Assembly: GCF_927798095.1 (NCBI RefSeq)
Contig: NZ_CAKMMF010000015.1
Span: 62,001-126,000, forward strand
DNA: 64,000 nt
Source: Paenibacillus plantiphilus
Lineage (GTDB): Bacteria > Bacillota > Bacilli > Paenibacillales > Paenibacillaceae
Reading direction: 5' to 3'
Shown: in pieces, positions 42,372 through 51,743 of the stretch
Position numbering within the stretch: position 1 is the first letter of the stretch
Layout of the letters: every line of letters starts with the position of its first letter
Made by a program: the position numbers and the translations under genes
The notes under the pieces: model-generated
Databases searched by the model: none
Told to the model about the DNA's origin: nothing
What the model saw: the letters and a program-made list of their open reading frames with translations, nothing else

Positions 42372-42403
42372 AAGACAAAAGGAGCCTGTTGGTGACAGGC
42401 TCC
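42372..42403 (-). terminator. Terminator after the HesB-like gene
   Basis: GGAGCCTGT and ACAGGCTCC form a perfect 9-bp stem with a 5-nt loop, followed on the minus strand by TTTTGTCTTTTTT. Confidence 0.88.
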
Positions 42404-42479
42404 TCCGATTCACGCATATACAATTACCTATAATTATAAAGGGTGTCCGATGAAATGTAAAGCTCCTACTGCAGTGCTC

Positions 42480-42824
42480 CTAGCTTACCTCCATCACAAT
42501 CTCTTCCTGCTGTTCATCCCAAGCTATTCGCAGCTTCTTGTTGTCCAGATACCATAAATTATCCTCTTCCATAAAAAAAACGATGCCTTCAGAAACATGA
42601 TTAAGAGCCGGATTGCGTGGAACATCTCTCATTACACCCAGTGAGAATCCTGGCTGGACACTGCCGCAGCCGCCTAATCGCACAAAAATTCTCAGATGAT
42701 CCCCTTCCTTCAACGACATCTCGCTCCTGTACCAATTCGCCGCCGCTTGCTCGACCAACAAACGCATCGTATCCATCTCCTTTGTAGGGATAGGCTCATT
42801 TACGAATAATTCGCCATACGCCAT
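42480..42824 (-). CDS. HesB/IscA-like protein (YneR type)
   Basis: The product of about 114 residues starts at the ATG at 42824 after AAGGGG. It matches HesB-like proteins: MRLLVEQAAANWYRSEMSLK, then the block LRIFVRLGGCGSVQPGFSLG and a C-terminal LRIAWDEQQEEIVM. The canonical IscA C-terminal CGCG cysteines are missing; only the GGCGS cysteine remains. Fe-S delivery is therefore not certain, and the YneR group has no proven function. Confidence 0.87.
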   Translation of the reverse strand: MAYGELFVNEPIPTKEMDTMRLLVEQAAANWYRSEMSLKEGDHLRIFVRLGGCGSVQPGFSLGVMRDVPRNPALNHVSEGIVFFMEEDNLWYLDNKKLRIAWDEQQEEIVMEVS

Positions 42825-42938
42825 CCATTCCCCTTCTCGGTGAAAAACATTCCCTCCAAACAATCGCTATTATATAATATGTATATCCCGCACGGCAGGC
42901 ATGGATCATCAGCCGAACGCCAAGATTGGAGCAATCAG

Positions 42939-44024
42939 ATGGATATTATTGAAATTCCAACACATTTAATTGATGAAGATACCGATCAGCCCAGATATCA
43001 GTTCGATGAAGAAGCACTGCAAGAGCTGATGAACAGCATCGAGGAGCTCGGCCTGTTATCACCTATTAAAGTAAGAGCAACGGATAATGGACGCTATAAA
43101 ATCATCTATGGCAATCGACGCTATAAAGCATGCAAAACGCTGGATCGCAAGTCAATCCCCTGCATCGTATCTACTGTTACGGACGATCTTGAAATTTATC
43201 TGGAGCAGATTGCAGAGAATTTAACGAGGGAAGGCTTCTCCCCGATTGAAGAAGCAGAAGCATTTCACAAGCTTATGACCGATACCAAATTCAGCAGCTC
43301 TACCAAATTTCTCTCCAGCAAGCTCGGCAAGCCCGAGTCCTATATCAAAAATAAATGCGAGCTGCTGAAGTTCGGCAGCGCGGTGAAGAAGCTCATTGTT
43401 AGCGGCACGGAGATTCGCCGGGACAAGCTGACAGAGGAGCAATTGCTGCCGCTCCGAAATCTGCAGATCGAGCACCGTGATCCGCTGGCGCTAATTATCG
43501 CCAAGGACGAGCTGCCAGTATCAGATGTCAAGAAGATCGCCAAGCTATTCATGGACTCAGACCTATCAACGGGCACGAAAGACAAGCTGCTGTACAAGTC
43601 CGGCCGTGATCTGCTCGAAACCTGGTCTGTTTATGAGCATAACAGGAAGGAAAGAGCCAAACGTGCTGCTGAGGCGGCTGAGGCGGCCAAAGCGGCTGAA
43701 GCGGCCAAAGCGGCTAAAGCTGCTGCTGCCGAAGGAGCCGCTATATCGCAAAGCGCGGACATCGCTGCTCAGGAGCAGGCTGCCGCTGTGAAGGAGCCGC
43801 TTATCAAGAGCAAGCTGAAGCGGATGCTCTCTTCAATGCCGATTCATCATCCCCTTCAATCGGATGTGCTTCACTCTCTGGAAGCCATTAGCGAGAATGA
43901 CAGGGCAAGCCTGCTGAAAGAGCTTGACGGACTGATCCTGTGCCTTGAGAATCATTTGACAGATTGGAAACAGATCAGAGATGCAGCCAGCCAGTCCAGC
44001 CAAGTGCCAGCGTTATCCGAATAA
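42939..44024 (+). CDS. ParB/Spo0J-family DNA-binding protein (orphan)
   Basis: GGAG seven nt before the ATG at 42939 sets the start. The N-terminal ParB nuclease-like domain has IPTHLIDEDTDQPRYQFDEE, LGLLSPIKVR and YKIIYGNRRYKACKTL (the CTP-binding G-E-R-R motif reads GNRR). The central HTH domain contains LAENLTREGF-like IAENLTREGFSPIEEAEAFH and KFLSSKLGKPESYIKNKCEL. An Ala/Glu/Lys repeat linker of about 30 residues follows, then a helical end. No ParA is adjacent. Such proteins include the chromosome-segregation ParB and the nucleoid-occlusion Noc; this one is neither by context, so its role is open. Confidence 0.88.
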   Translation: MDIIEIPTHLIDEDTDQPRYQFDEEALQELMNSIEELGLLSPIKVRATDNGRYKIIYGNRRYKACKTLDRKSIPCIVSTVTDDLEIYLEQIAENLTREGFSPIEEAEAFHKLMTDTKFSSSTKFLSSKLGKPESYIKNKCELLKFGSAVKKLIVSGTEIRRDKLTEEQLLPLRNLQIEHRDPLALIIAKDELPVSDVKKIAKLFMDSDLSTGTKDKLLYKSGRDLLETWSVYEHNRKERAKRAAEAAEAAKAAEAAKAAKAAAAEGAAISQSADIAAQEQAAAVKEPLIKSKLKRMLSSMPIHHPLQSDVLHSLEAISENDRASLLKELDGLILCLENHLTDWKQIRDAASQSSQVPALSE

Positions 44025-44237
44025 CCGTGTGAACGGCTTGAATATGATTGCAATCCATTCCGAGGGGCTGCTGAGGTCAGGCGCTAGTATTAGAATGACT
44101 GCAAGCAGCCAGCCTCCACCGGTCATAGCCAGATAGGCTGCTCTTTCTTTAAGTGAGTTCTGGGGAATGGATCCCCATTCCATCAGCAGTATCAACATTG
44201 CAACGATTGTGATGCTAACGAGATAGACAACGGTCAT
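44013..44237 (-). CDS. Small two-span membrane protein, ger-operon D subunit type
   Basis: The 74-residue product has two hydrophobic segments (VVYLVSITIVAMLILLMEWG and GGGWLLAVILILAPDL). Small two-span proteins of this size are encoded in or beside gerA-type operons of Bacilli and modulate receptor function (called D subunits). AGGAGG precedes the ATG, 2 bp after the C-subunit stop, so it is the last gene of the operon. Its end overlaps the convergent ParB gene by 12 bp. Confidence 0.85.
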   Translation of the reverse strand: MTVVYLVSITIVAMLILLMEWGSIPQNSLKERAAYLAMTGGGWLLAVILILAPDLSSPSEWIAIIFKPFTRLFG

Positions 44238-44239
44238 TA

Positions 44240-45451
44240 TTATCCTCCTTCGCCGTTTTTGCGACTAGTCGTCGGCGACTCCCGTTTGCCTGGATTAATA
44301 ATGACCGTCTTAATCTCATACTTCACCTTCACCTGAGGAAAGATTTCGTCCCAGTTCCCCTTTTCTTTTTCCCACAATTTTGGATACTTGCGATGAAAGG
44401 CCTCACCGAAGCCCAGTACGTCGGCATTCATTTTCCTTTGCATTATGGATAACGTTTTATTCATTATTTTTTCAATATCCTGCTTCACCTTCTCCTCTAC
44501 AATTTGAGTACCCTTTAAACGGGAAATATCAATCCGCGAGGTGTTCTGAATAAGAATTTCTCTTGTATCCACTTCAACCAGAACCTCCCACACACCATTG
44601 CTAATTCGCGGCTTTAGCTTGGACTTTCCCCGATTCAACAGTACTGAGATCGGCGCCTTTGCGCTTCCTGCCGCTATTGTTACGGTTACCTTATCAATTT
44701 GATTGCGAAACCACATGACGCCACGCATCGTCTTCTCATCGATAAATCCGGCCAGCTTCTCCTGCTTCAGAACTGCACACCCGACAATTGCAGGATATCT
44801 TCTATTGCTGGGCTGTCCTTCAGGCGGCGGCATAATATCAACACTTGGCAGTATGCCTGTGCCATTCCCGCCTTCGAGCATAATATTCAATTTTCCAACC
44901 GACATCGTAAGATTAAGCTTTAAATTATTGCTCTCCTCCAGCATATCCGCTGAATTGCTTCGCAGCTGTGGTGTCAATGCCAGTATTTCCTTCGCTTTCG
45001 TTCGGCTCGCAAAGATGAGCGCACTGCCTCGTATTTGCGGAACGCGCAGTATATAATCCAGATGACCGGCAATATTTCGCTTTACGATCTCATGCCCTAA
45101 TACAAAAACCTCCACCTGGCCCCAGAACAGCAGACGTGGTACTTTCTCTTGAATTTTGGAAACTGCATCTGCGATATTCACACCGGTTGCCGAGATGACT
45201 GTGGACTGATTCTGACTGTTCTTCTCCTCGCTTCCCGACATATCGGTGCTGCTCCCGGCCCGAGGCGGAGTGTAGATTTGGAGTGAAACCTCAATCAGAT
45301 TATCCGAATATTGATCGATCCCGGCTGCCGTAATGGTCGCCAAATCATTCACCTCAACGCGATCCCAGCAGCCGGAGAGCAGACAGGCCGAGACTGTAAC
45401 CATCAGAATGACCCCCCATCCTCGCACGACTGCCTCGGGCTTGCTGATCAT
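44240..45451 (-). CDS. Spore germination receptor C subunit, lipoprotein
   Basis: The 403-residue GerC-type protein has lipobox LLSGC followed by WDRVEVNDLATITAAGID. The later body includes LLFWGQVEVFVLGHEIVKR and the C-terminal ADVLGFGEAFHRKYPKLWEK, aligned with the first operon's C subunit. Its ATG overlaps the B-subunit stop by 4 bp. It should be anchored in the inner spore membrane. Confidence 0.95.
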   Translation of the reverse strand: MISKPEAVVRGWGVILMVTVSACLLSGCWDRVEVNDLATITAAGIDQYSDNLIEVSLQIYTPPRAGSSTDMSGSEEKNSQNQSTVISATGVNIADAVSKIQEKVPRLLFWGQVEVFVLGHEIVKRNIAGHLDYILRVPQIRGSALIFASRTKAKEILALTPQLRSNSADMLEESNNLKLNLTMSVGKLNIMLEGGNGTGILPSVDIMPPPEGQPSNRRYPAIVGCAVLKQEKLAGFIDEKTMRGVMWFRNQIDKVTVTIAAGSAKAPISVLLNRGKSKLKPRISNGVWEVLVEVDTREILIQNTSRIDISRLKGTQIVEEKVKQDIEKIMNKTLSIMQRKMNADVLGFGEAFHRKYPKLWEKEKGNWDEIFPQVKVKYEIKTVIINPGKRESPTTSRKNGEGG

Positions 45452-46533
45452 TTCGATGGCCTCCTCATTAACCCGATTAGAAGCAGAAGTAAAGGAACGG
45501 CAATTTGCATCATCAATAAATAATAAGGAATCACTGTTTCAAATAGATGGTCCAGTTCTTGCAGGCGCGGCTGCCCCCACACGCTAAGGAGTACGACAAG
45601 GAAACCGACAGGGAGCGCCATGATGCGATATTGAGACAGCCCGATCCATTGTGAGGTTCCAATCGTACATGCATAAAGAAACATGGACAGCTTAACGAAT
45701 GTGCCTGCTACCCATAAAACCATTATTAATGACTCCAAGTGCTGGAAGAATCCAGCGACACTTATCGTTCTAGCTACGCCGATCAGCGGATAGTTGTAAT
45801 ATTTCGTATCCACGCCCATGAGCATGAGCGAGACTAGATTTACGAATACAAGAGTCAGCATCACAGCCACCAATGTGAAGGCTCCGGCCTTCATGCCTTC
45901 TTCGCGCTTGTGCATATAGGGGAGCAAGAAGGAGAGGATGAAAAACTCGCTGTACCAGGCCTGAACCGTAAACGAGCCTTTCATAGACGGCAATATGCCA
46001 TGCTCGAAAATCGGCAGCATATTGGTCGGTTGAAGATCTGGAATAATCAGGACGAGTACAGCTACAAGCACAATGAATGCGATGGGTGTAACGAGCGAGG
46101 CTGTCCTGGCGACAACTTCAACGCCTCCGCGTGCAGTGAAGATGCACAACAACGCAAAGCTGGACACAATTACAAGCATCGGCGTTTTGAAGTAAAAATT
46201 CCCAATAATGAAATTCCCATATTCCTTCAAAATAATGCTTGAAATATGGATATAGAAAAACAGATAGAGGAAGCCTACAAGCTTGCCGAATACCCGTCCG
46301 AGAATCCGATCGCAATATTCGATAATCGTTTCTTTGGGATACATTTTGTTCAATTGGATGGCAATCAACAGACCTGCAGCTCCTGCCAGCATTGCCCATA
46401 CAGGCGTTAACCACATATCGCGTCCAGCTTTCTCAGCGGCCATCGCCGGGAGCGATAAAATAGCGGTAGCGATTATAGTCGGATACATGATCATACACAA
46501 TTGGACAGCGCCAACCTTACCTTTTTCAATCAC
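45448..46533 (-). CDS. Spore germination receptor B subunit
   Basis: The 361-residue permease-like protein has about ten spans and starts IEKGKVGAVQLCMIMYPTII. The start is GTG at 46533, seven nt after AAGGTG. It lies 18 bp after the A-subunit stop and overlaps the C subunit. GerB subunits set germinant specificity. Confidence 0.94.
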   Translation of the reverse strand: MIEKGKVGAVQLCMIMYPTIIATAILSLPAMAAEKAGRDMWLTPVWAMLAGAAGLLIAIQLNKMYPKETIIEYCDRILGRVFGKLVGFLYLFFYIHISSIILKEYGNFIIGNFYFKTPMLVIVSSFALLCIFTARGGVEVVARTASLVTPIAFIVLVAVLVLIIPDLQPTNMLPIFEHGILPSMKGSFTVQAWYSEFFILSFLLPYMHKREEGMKAGAFTLVAVMLTLVFVNLVSLMLMGVDTKYYNYPLIGVARTISVAGFFQHLESLIMVLWVAGTFVKLSMFLYACTIGTSQWIGLSQYRIMALPVGFLVVLLSVWGQPRLQELDHLFETVIPYYLLMMQIAVPLLLLLIGLMRRPSK

Positions 46534-46551
46534 AAGGCTTCACCTTCAATT

Positions 46552-48159
46552 TCATTGATCATCTTGTTTATCGTATACATCGGGTTTCGATGGCTGTCTA
46601 TGGATATTGTTGTTGATCGTTAGGGACGGCCGTGTATTCATCTTCCACCAGGGAGCCCGGACTAATATATCCTTGAGGTCCTTCTGCTCGACCGTTGCTA
46701 CGGGTGACATATAGGGGACACCAAAGGATCGCAGGGTGCACAAATGAATCAATACCGCAAGAATTCCCATGATGACGCCGAGCAAGCCGATGACTCCAGC
46801 CAGCAGCATAATAGGAAATCGGATGATTCGAAGAGAGAAACCGATCGCATAATGCGGAACCATGAAAGAAGCAATTCCTGTAATTGCAACAACCATTACC
46901 ATTGGCGATGAGACAATACCGGCAGCGACCGCAGCCTGTCCGATAACAAGCGCCCCCACGATACTTACGGCGGAGCCAACCTGCTTCGGCAATCTGACGC
47001 CAGCTTCGCGCAGCGCTTCGAATGCAATCTCCATAATGAAAGCCTCCACCACCGCAGGGAAGGGCACGCTCTCTCTAGAAGCAGCTATACTGAAAAATAA
47101 GGAGCCCGGAATCATTTCCTGATGGTATGAAAGTATCGCCACATATAACGAAGGCAGAACCATGGATATAAACAGAAATACATAACGCAGCCAGCGAGTA
47201 ACGGTACTGAAAATAAAGCGGTCATAATAATCCTCAGGTGATTGCAGTAGCGAAAAGAAATTAATCGGAACGATTAGAACAAACGGAGTCCCGTTAACGA
47301 ATATCGCAATTCTTCCCTCCAGCAAATTCGCCGCAACAACATCTGGCCGTTCCGTTACGAGCGATTGCGGAAATGGCGAAAGCGACTTGTCCCCGATCAT
47401 TTCCTCGATATAGGAAGTTTCCAGAATGCCATCGATGTCTATACGTTTGATTCTGGAAATGACATCCTTAACCAGATCTTTTAATGCGAGCCCTTCTATA
47501 TAAGTAATTGCAACTTCTGTACCTGTATATCTGCCTACTGTGAGCGCCTCTGACTTTAAGAGAGGGCTGCGGATTTTCCGGCGAACGAGCGATAAATTAA
47601 CCGTTAACGTTTCAGTAAAACCTTCGCGTGGACCCCGAATGACGGATTCGGCCTGGGGCTCTTCGATTGCTCTTTTATCAGACTTCGCAATAGCAATTGA
47701 GATGCCTTGCCGTTGGCCTTCAATAATCAGAACAGTATTGCCATTGGACAACTGCTCCACGCAATCTCCTAATGTTTGGAGCAGCTTCACTTGCGATACC
47801 GGCAAAGCGTTTTCAATAAGACTGCTCAATCCCTCGTCCATGGTCCACTTCCCCTGCATTAGGGGCGCAAGCACAAGCTCACCGAGTGTTTCCTGATTGG
47901 CGAGTCCATTGATGTAAATAATAGATGCCGTCGTTGTATCCCCGATCTGAAAGGGACGAAAAACAACATCCGAGCATTGTTTATATATCGTTTGAAGCCT
48001 GGCTATATTCGAAACATAGTTATCCGTCAGCTTGTCTTGTGACTGCAATTGCTGCTGTGATTGCAATTGCTGCTGTGACTGCTGTTCCTCCTGTGGGCGA
48101 CTGTTGCTCTTCGAATTCGTTTGGGACCACTTCCAAAGCAGTCTCATTAGCAGTCTCAT
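46552..48159 (-). CDS. Spore germination receptor A subunit with Gln-rich N-terminus
   Basis: The 535-residue GerA-type protein has VIRGPREGFTETL, SPFPQSLVTERPDVVAANLL, EGRIAIFVNGTPFVLIV, SYHQEMIPGSLFFSI and IAFEALREAGVRLPKQVGSA. Unlike the first operon's A subunit it has an extra N-terminal region of about 40 residues that is nearly pure Gln/Ser (EEQQSQQQLQSQQQLQSQD), encoded by a short tandem DNA repeat near 48040-48100. GAGGAG precedes the ATG. Confidence 0.95.
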   Translation of the reverse strand: MRLLMRLLWKWSQTNSKSNSRPQEEQQSQQQLQSQQQLQSQDKLTDNYVSNIARLQTIYKQCSDVVFRPFQIGDTTTASIIYINGLANQETLGELVLAPLMQGKWTMDEGLSSLIENALPVSQVKLLQTLGDCVEQLSNGNTVLIIEGQRQGISIAIAKSDKRAIEEPQAESVIRGPREGFTETLTVNLSLVRRKIRSPLLKSEALTVGRYTGTEVAITYIEGLALKDLVKDVISRIKRIDIDGILETSYIEEMIGDKSLSPFPQSLVTERPDVVAANLLEGRIAIFVNGTPFVLIVPINFFSLLQSPEDYYDRFIFSTVTRWLRYVFLFISMVLPSLYVAILSYHQEMIPGSLFFSIAASRESVPFPAVVEAFIMEIAFEALREAGVRLPKQVGSAVSIVGALVIGQAAVAAGIVSSPMVMVVAITGIASFMVPHYAIGFSLRIIRFPIMLLAGVIGLLGVIMGILAVLIHLCTLRSFGVPYMSPVATVEQKDLKDILVRAPWWKMNTRPSLTINNNIHRQPSKPDVYDKQDDQ

Positions 48160-48296
48160 TTCCTCGTCGCTCCTCGCAGGATGATGGACCTATTTTTTAC
48201 CAAGCTGTTGAAATATATGCGCTCCTTGCTGTGAGTTGAATCTATAAGGGGGGATGATGATAGCTGGAATCAGTAGGGTTTTATCAGAATAGCGTC

Positions 48297-48737
48297 GCCA
48301 AGCCAGGCTGTCGCAGAGCTGTAAGTGGGTTTTTCCGTGCTACAGCTGATTTTGCGAGGATTAGTTGCGCTGTAAGCAGGTTTTTCCGCTTTATAGCTGC
48401 TTAGAACCCGCCATGCTAGGCTGTCGCAGAACTGTAAGCGGGTTTTTCCGTGCTACAGCTGATTTTGCGAGGATTAGTTGGGCTGTAAGCAGGTTTTTCC
48501 GCTTTATTGCTGCTTTGAGCCCGCCAAGCTAGGCTGTCGCAGAGCTGTAAGCGGGTTTTTCCGTGCTACAGCTGATTTTGCGAGGATTAGTTGCGCTGTA
48601 AGCAGGTTTTTCCGCTTTATAGCTGCTTAGAACCCGCCATGCTAGGCTGTCGCAGAGCGTTAAGCGGGTTTTTCCGTGCTACAGCTGATTTTGCGAGGAT
48701 TAGTTGTGCTGTAAGCGGGTTTTTCCGTGCTACAGCC
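48297..48737. repeat. 113-bp tandem repeat array, about four units of paired hairpins
   Basis: The marker GGCTGTCGCAG recurs at 48306, 48419, 48532 and 48645, exactly 113 bp apart. Each unit holds two related hairpins: GCTGTAAGCGGG with CCGTGCTACAGC around TTTTT, and a second GCTGTAAGCAGG-TTTTT-CC arm ending TTTATAGC. Units differ at a few bases. The last hairpin contains the stop codon of the glycosyltransferase gene. Confidence 0.88.
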
Positions 48738-49725
48738 ATTTATCAAAAAATGCGCGATAGCCTTCCTTCATCACACGGGAAGAGAAATGCTGAAAGGCGT
48801 ATTCCTTGTTCTCGTTTGAATATCGGGTTGGCGCAGCCAAAGCCATGTTGACAAGCTCGAACCAATTGTCCTCATTGCCGGCAAACGTATGCCGTGATGA
48901 GATATGCGAATAGCAGGGATGGTCTGGTCTGATAATGATTTTGCCCATTGCCATCGCTTCTGATAAAGGCATGGCGAAGGTGTCAAACACCGAGCTGCTC
49001 CAATATACTTTAGCTGAATTCATCAATTCGAAAATTTGTGGCCGAGACAACGCAAAATGCAGCTTCACATTGCCCGGCAAGTTATACTTCTTCATGCTCT
49101 CCTTATACCGCAGCCCGCCAAAAACCATATGCACCTCAGCGTGAGGATTGTTCCGCGCATATTCAATCGGCATCTCAGGCCTTCGATTAGGCTCGTCCCT
49201 TCCGACCCACAGCACCCGATTCTCCACGATTGCAGTTGGATCGAAGGACCGCTTCGCGATCTCCTCCTCGAACCCAATCGGGATCACATCCACATCGGTT
49301 ACCCCATAATCCTCGCGAAAGCTCTTCTTCAAATATTCGGTATGCACGATTGCCTTGTCCACAATATCATAGAACGGCTTCATCATTTCATGTCCGGTCA
49401 AGTATGGATTGGGGTAAGAGTGCGGAAAAAGCACACATTTGTCGAAGAACATGCGGAGGAATGAGAAGCCGGATACAGTATAAATGACATGCTTGATCCC
49501 CGCCTTCTCAAGCTTGTCGAGTACGATATCGTAGTTAACGATATCACCCTTCTCATATTCGTAGCCAGGCGCCTGATCATACTCGCTCACATGTCTTTCG
49601 GGGGAAATGAACACAATATCAATACCGAGCTCCCGCCCGATTGCTTGCAGACGCTCCGCATATATTCTCGGCCCCTGCGCTTCGGCAAATTGAATCTTTC
49701 GCATTACGAGTCCAACTCTGTTCAT
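48730..49725 (-). CDS. Glycosyltransferase family 4
   Basis: The 331-residue product has a GT-B fold: MNRVGLVMRKIQFAEAQGPR at the N-terminus, VLWVGRDEPNRRPEMPIEYA at the domain junction, and VFDTFAMPLSEAMAMGKIII as the donor block with E-x7-E-like spacing. It has no membrane segment. Its last codons and stop (TAG within TACAGC read in reverse) are inside the first hairpin of the 113-bp repeat array. Acceptor unknown; a spore or surface glycan is possible. Confidence 0.9.
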   Translation of the reverse strand: MNRVGLVMRKIQFAEAQGPRIYAERLQAIGRELGIDIVFISPERHVSEYDQAPGYEYEKGDIVNYDIVLDKLEKAGIKHVIYTVSGFSFLRMFFDKCVLFPHSYPNPYLTGHEMMKPFYDIVDKAIVHTEYLKKSFREDYGVTDVDVIPIGFEEEIAKRSFDPTAIVENRVLWVGRDEPNRRPEMPIEYARNNPHAEVHMVFGGLRYKESMKKYNLPGNVKLHFALSRPQIFELMNSAKVYWSSSVFDTFAMPLSEAMAMGKIIIRPDHPCYSHISSRHTFAGNEDNWFELVNMALAAPTRYSNENKEYAFQHFSSRVMKEGYRAFFDKWL

Positions 49726-49817
49726 GAAACCATCCTTTACAATAGCAGTAAGCTAACTATTAATACGCTAATCATACACCTTCTTTGTCGCGTTCAGCTA
49801 CAGGCTGTTGCTATTCC

Positions 49818-49826
49818 TGCTATAAT
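49818..49826 (+). promoter_or_regulatory. Extended -10 promoter of the Crp-family gene
   Basis: TGCTATAAT is an extended -10 with perfect hexamer; no good -35 is seen. Confidence 0.45.
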
Positions 49827-49857
49827 GGGATTACAATTATTCCAACGAATATGAAAT

Positions 49858-49902
49858 GCCAAACAGCGATATGCCTTCATGATCCGGCTATCGCTATTTG
49901 GC
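49858..49902 (+). promoter_or_regulatory. Inverted repeat in the leader of the Crp-family gene
   Basis: GCCAAACAGCGATA and TATCGCTATTTGGC (13 of 14 paired) flank 17 nt, ending 15 bp before the start codon. It would fold as a hairpin just before the ribosome site. Confidence 0.55.
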
Positions 49903-49917
49903 TGAAGTGAGGATTAG

Positions 49918-50433
49918 ATGATACTGCATAAAGGTGAAACATTATTTCGGCAAGGGGAATCGGGTCCGCTCTATCATCTGGCAAGCGGTCTGCTGAAGAT
50001 CGTCCGCAACCATGAGGATGGCAACGCTGTTCTTGTCAATATTATCGTCCCGAATGAAACCATTCCGCATCATTCGCTAATAAGTCCCAAGCCTTATTAC
50101 GGTACGGCAATCGCGCTTGTAACCTGTGAAATTCAAGTGTTATCCGCTGCCGAGTGGTATCGGGAGCTGGAAGGGAATCCTGATAAATCACATGCGATAG
50201 CGCTGCAGCTGCAGGACAAATTGCGGATGATGCAGCAGCGAATAGACCAGCTTACGCAAGTAACGCCAGCGGAGAAGCTGCGCAAGCTCCAGAGCTGGTT
50301 CAAAACCTATATCGCCCCTGCTGCGCTGACAGATGTTCTAACGCAGGATGAAATCGGTCAATTCATTGGCCTCCGGCGTGAAACAGTCAATCGTCTGCTG
50401 CGGGCTCAAGCCTCGTCTGTTCTTGTGGAGTAA
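49918..50433 (+). CDS. Short Crp/Fnr-family transcriptional regulator
   Basis: The 171-residue product has a cyclic-nucleotide-binding-like beta domain (LYHLASGLLKIVRNHEDGN), a dimer helix (IALQLQDKLRMMQQRIDQL) and an HTH (LTQDEIGQFIGLRRETVNRL). The recognition segment RRETVNR resembles the SRETVGR of E. coli CRP, which reads TGTGA. It is shorter than the usual 220-230 residues at both ends, with no clear wing after the recognition helix and no Fe-S cysteines. It faces hmp, whose promoter holds a perfect TGTGA-N6-TCACA box, so it is the likely activator. Confidence 0.87.
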   Translation: MILHKGETLFRQGESGPLYHLASGLLKIVRNHEDGNAVLVNIIVPNETIPHHSLISPKPYYGTAIALVTCEIQVLSAAEWYRELEGNPDKSHAIALQLQDKLRMMQQRIDQLTQVTPAEKLRKLQSWFKTYIAPAALTDVLTQDEIGQFIGLRRETVNRLLRAQASSVLVE

Positions 50434-50485
50434 TCAGTCTATTCACAACTTCTTGCCAATCGCATCGTAAGAAGCGCGCCAATCG

Positions 50486-51703
50486 CTATTCCAGGCTTTG
50501 CTTGGGACCAAAAAACTCATAATGAATATCCGCCTCTTGAACGCCGCAGCCCAGAAGAGCGCGATGGACTGCCTTCATAAATGGCGTAGGCCCGCAGTAA
50601 TAGAAGCCGGCATCAACCGTTGGCAGTACACCTTTCAACCATTGCTGATCGATAAAACCGGTATGGTGAGCCGTACCCGAAGCTGCATCGTTGTCGGTCG
50701 GCTGCTCATAGCACCAGTAGACCTTGAGCTGTGGATGCTTGGCAGCAGTTTGCTCAACATGCTCACGCATCGCATGGACGGAGCCATTGCGCGCAGCATG
50801 GATGAAGATCACTTCCCGCTGCGGTTGCTTATCCACGATTGTGTTCAGCATACTGATCATTGGCGTCAGTCCAACCCCGCCGCTTAGAAGAACAGCTGGC
50901 CTGCTGTCGGTCTGATCCAGCGTGAAATCTCCCGCAGGCGCAGATAGCAGCAGCTCTCCGCCTTCTTCTATATGATTGTGCAAATAGACAGAAACCTTGC
51001 CTGCAGGACGACCTTCCAGAGCATCCTCGCGTTTAACCGATATGCGGTAACAGCTTTTGCCCGGCGCATCTGACAAGCTGTATTGCCGAATATGCGTATA
51101 CTCATCTCCAGGTATATTCACCTTCAGACTGACATATTGCCCCGGTTCAAAGCTCGCTACAGCCCTGCCATCCTTGGGAACCAGATAGAACGATGTAATG
51201 ACCTCGCTCTCCTGAACCTTTCTCTCTACGCGAAACGCCCTGTAATCGGCCCATCCACCTGGCTGTTCCTCTGCTTGCTGATACATATCTGCTTCAACCT
51301 GAATGAAAGCATCTGCAATGACGCCATAAGCTTCAGTCCATGCCTGTATGATCTCATCCGTTGCCGCATCACCGAGAACCTCCTTGATCGCAGCAAGCAA
51401 ATTCTGGCCTACAATCGGATAATGCTCCGCTTTAATACCTAGACTGCGGTGCTTATGAGCGATCTGCTTCACAGCGGGAAGGATGTTCTCCAGCTTATCG
51501 ATATGCAATGCCGCTGCGTATACCGCATTGGCCAGAGCTGTCTGCTGCCTGCCTTGCTTTTGATTCGCATGGTTGAAGATATGCAGCAATTCGGGATGAT
51601 ACGTGAACAGCCGCTCATAGAATCTTGTTGTGATCGCTGTACCGTGAACTTCCAGGACGGGCACAGTTGATTTGATGATTTGAATCGTTTGATCTTTAAG
51701 CAT
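50486..51703 (-). CDS. hmp: Flavohemoprotein (nitric oxide dioxygenase)
   Basis: The 405-residue product has a globin domain (residues 1-140; proximal His in [19 protein letters not shown]), an FAD domain ([12 protein letters not shown]) and an NAD domain ([16 protein letters not shown]). Length and order match Hmp. It detoxifies NO to nitrate with O2 and NADH in the cytoplasm. A Crp-type box at about -41.5 precedes it, and the NRPS genes run toward it from upstream without a clear terminator, so some read-through is possible. Confidence 0.96.
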   Translation of the reverse strand: MLKDQTIQIIKSTVPVLEVHGTAITTRFYERLFTYHPELLHIFNHANQKQGRQQTALANAVYAAALHIDKLENILPAVKQIAHKHRSLGIKAEHYPIVGQNLLAAIKEVLGDAATDEIIQAWTEAYGVIADAFIQVEADMYQQAEEQPGGWADYRAFRVERKVQESEVITSFYLVPKDGRAVASFEPGQYVSLKVNIPGDEYTHIRQYSLSDAPGKSCYRISVKREDALEGRPAGKVSVYLHNHIEEGGELLLSAPAGDFTLDQTDSRPAVLLSGGVGLTPMISMLNTIVDKQPQREVIFIHAARNGSVHAMREHVEQTAAKHPQLKVYWCYEQPTDNDAASGTAHHTGFIDQQWLKGVLPTVDAGFYYCGPTPFMKAVHRALLGCGVQEADIHYEFFGPKQSLE

Positions 51704-51743
51704 ATCGGGGATCGCCTCGCTTTGTTAGAGTTCGTATGAGCTA

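Noticed and set aside
48297-48737. CRISPR array
   Set aside because: The repeat period is 113 bp with no unique spacers; all parts of each unit repeat.
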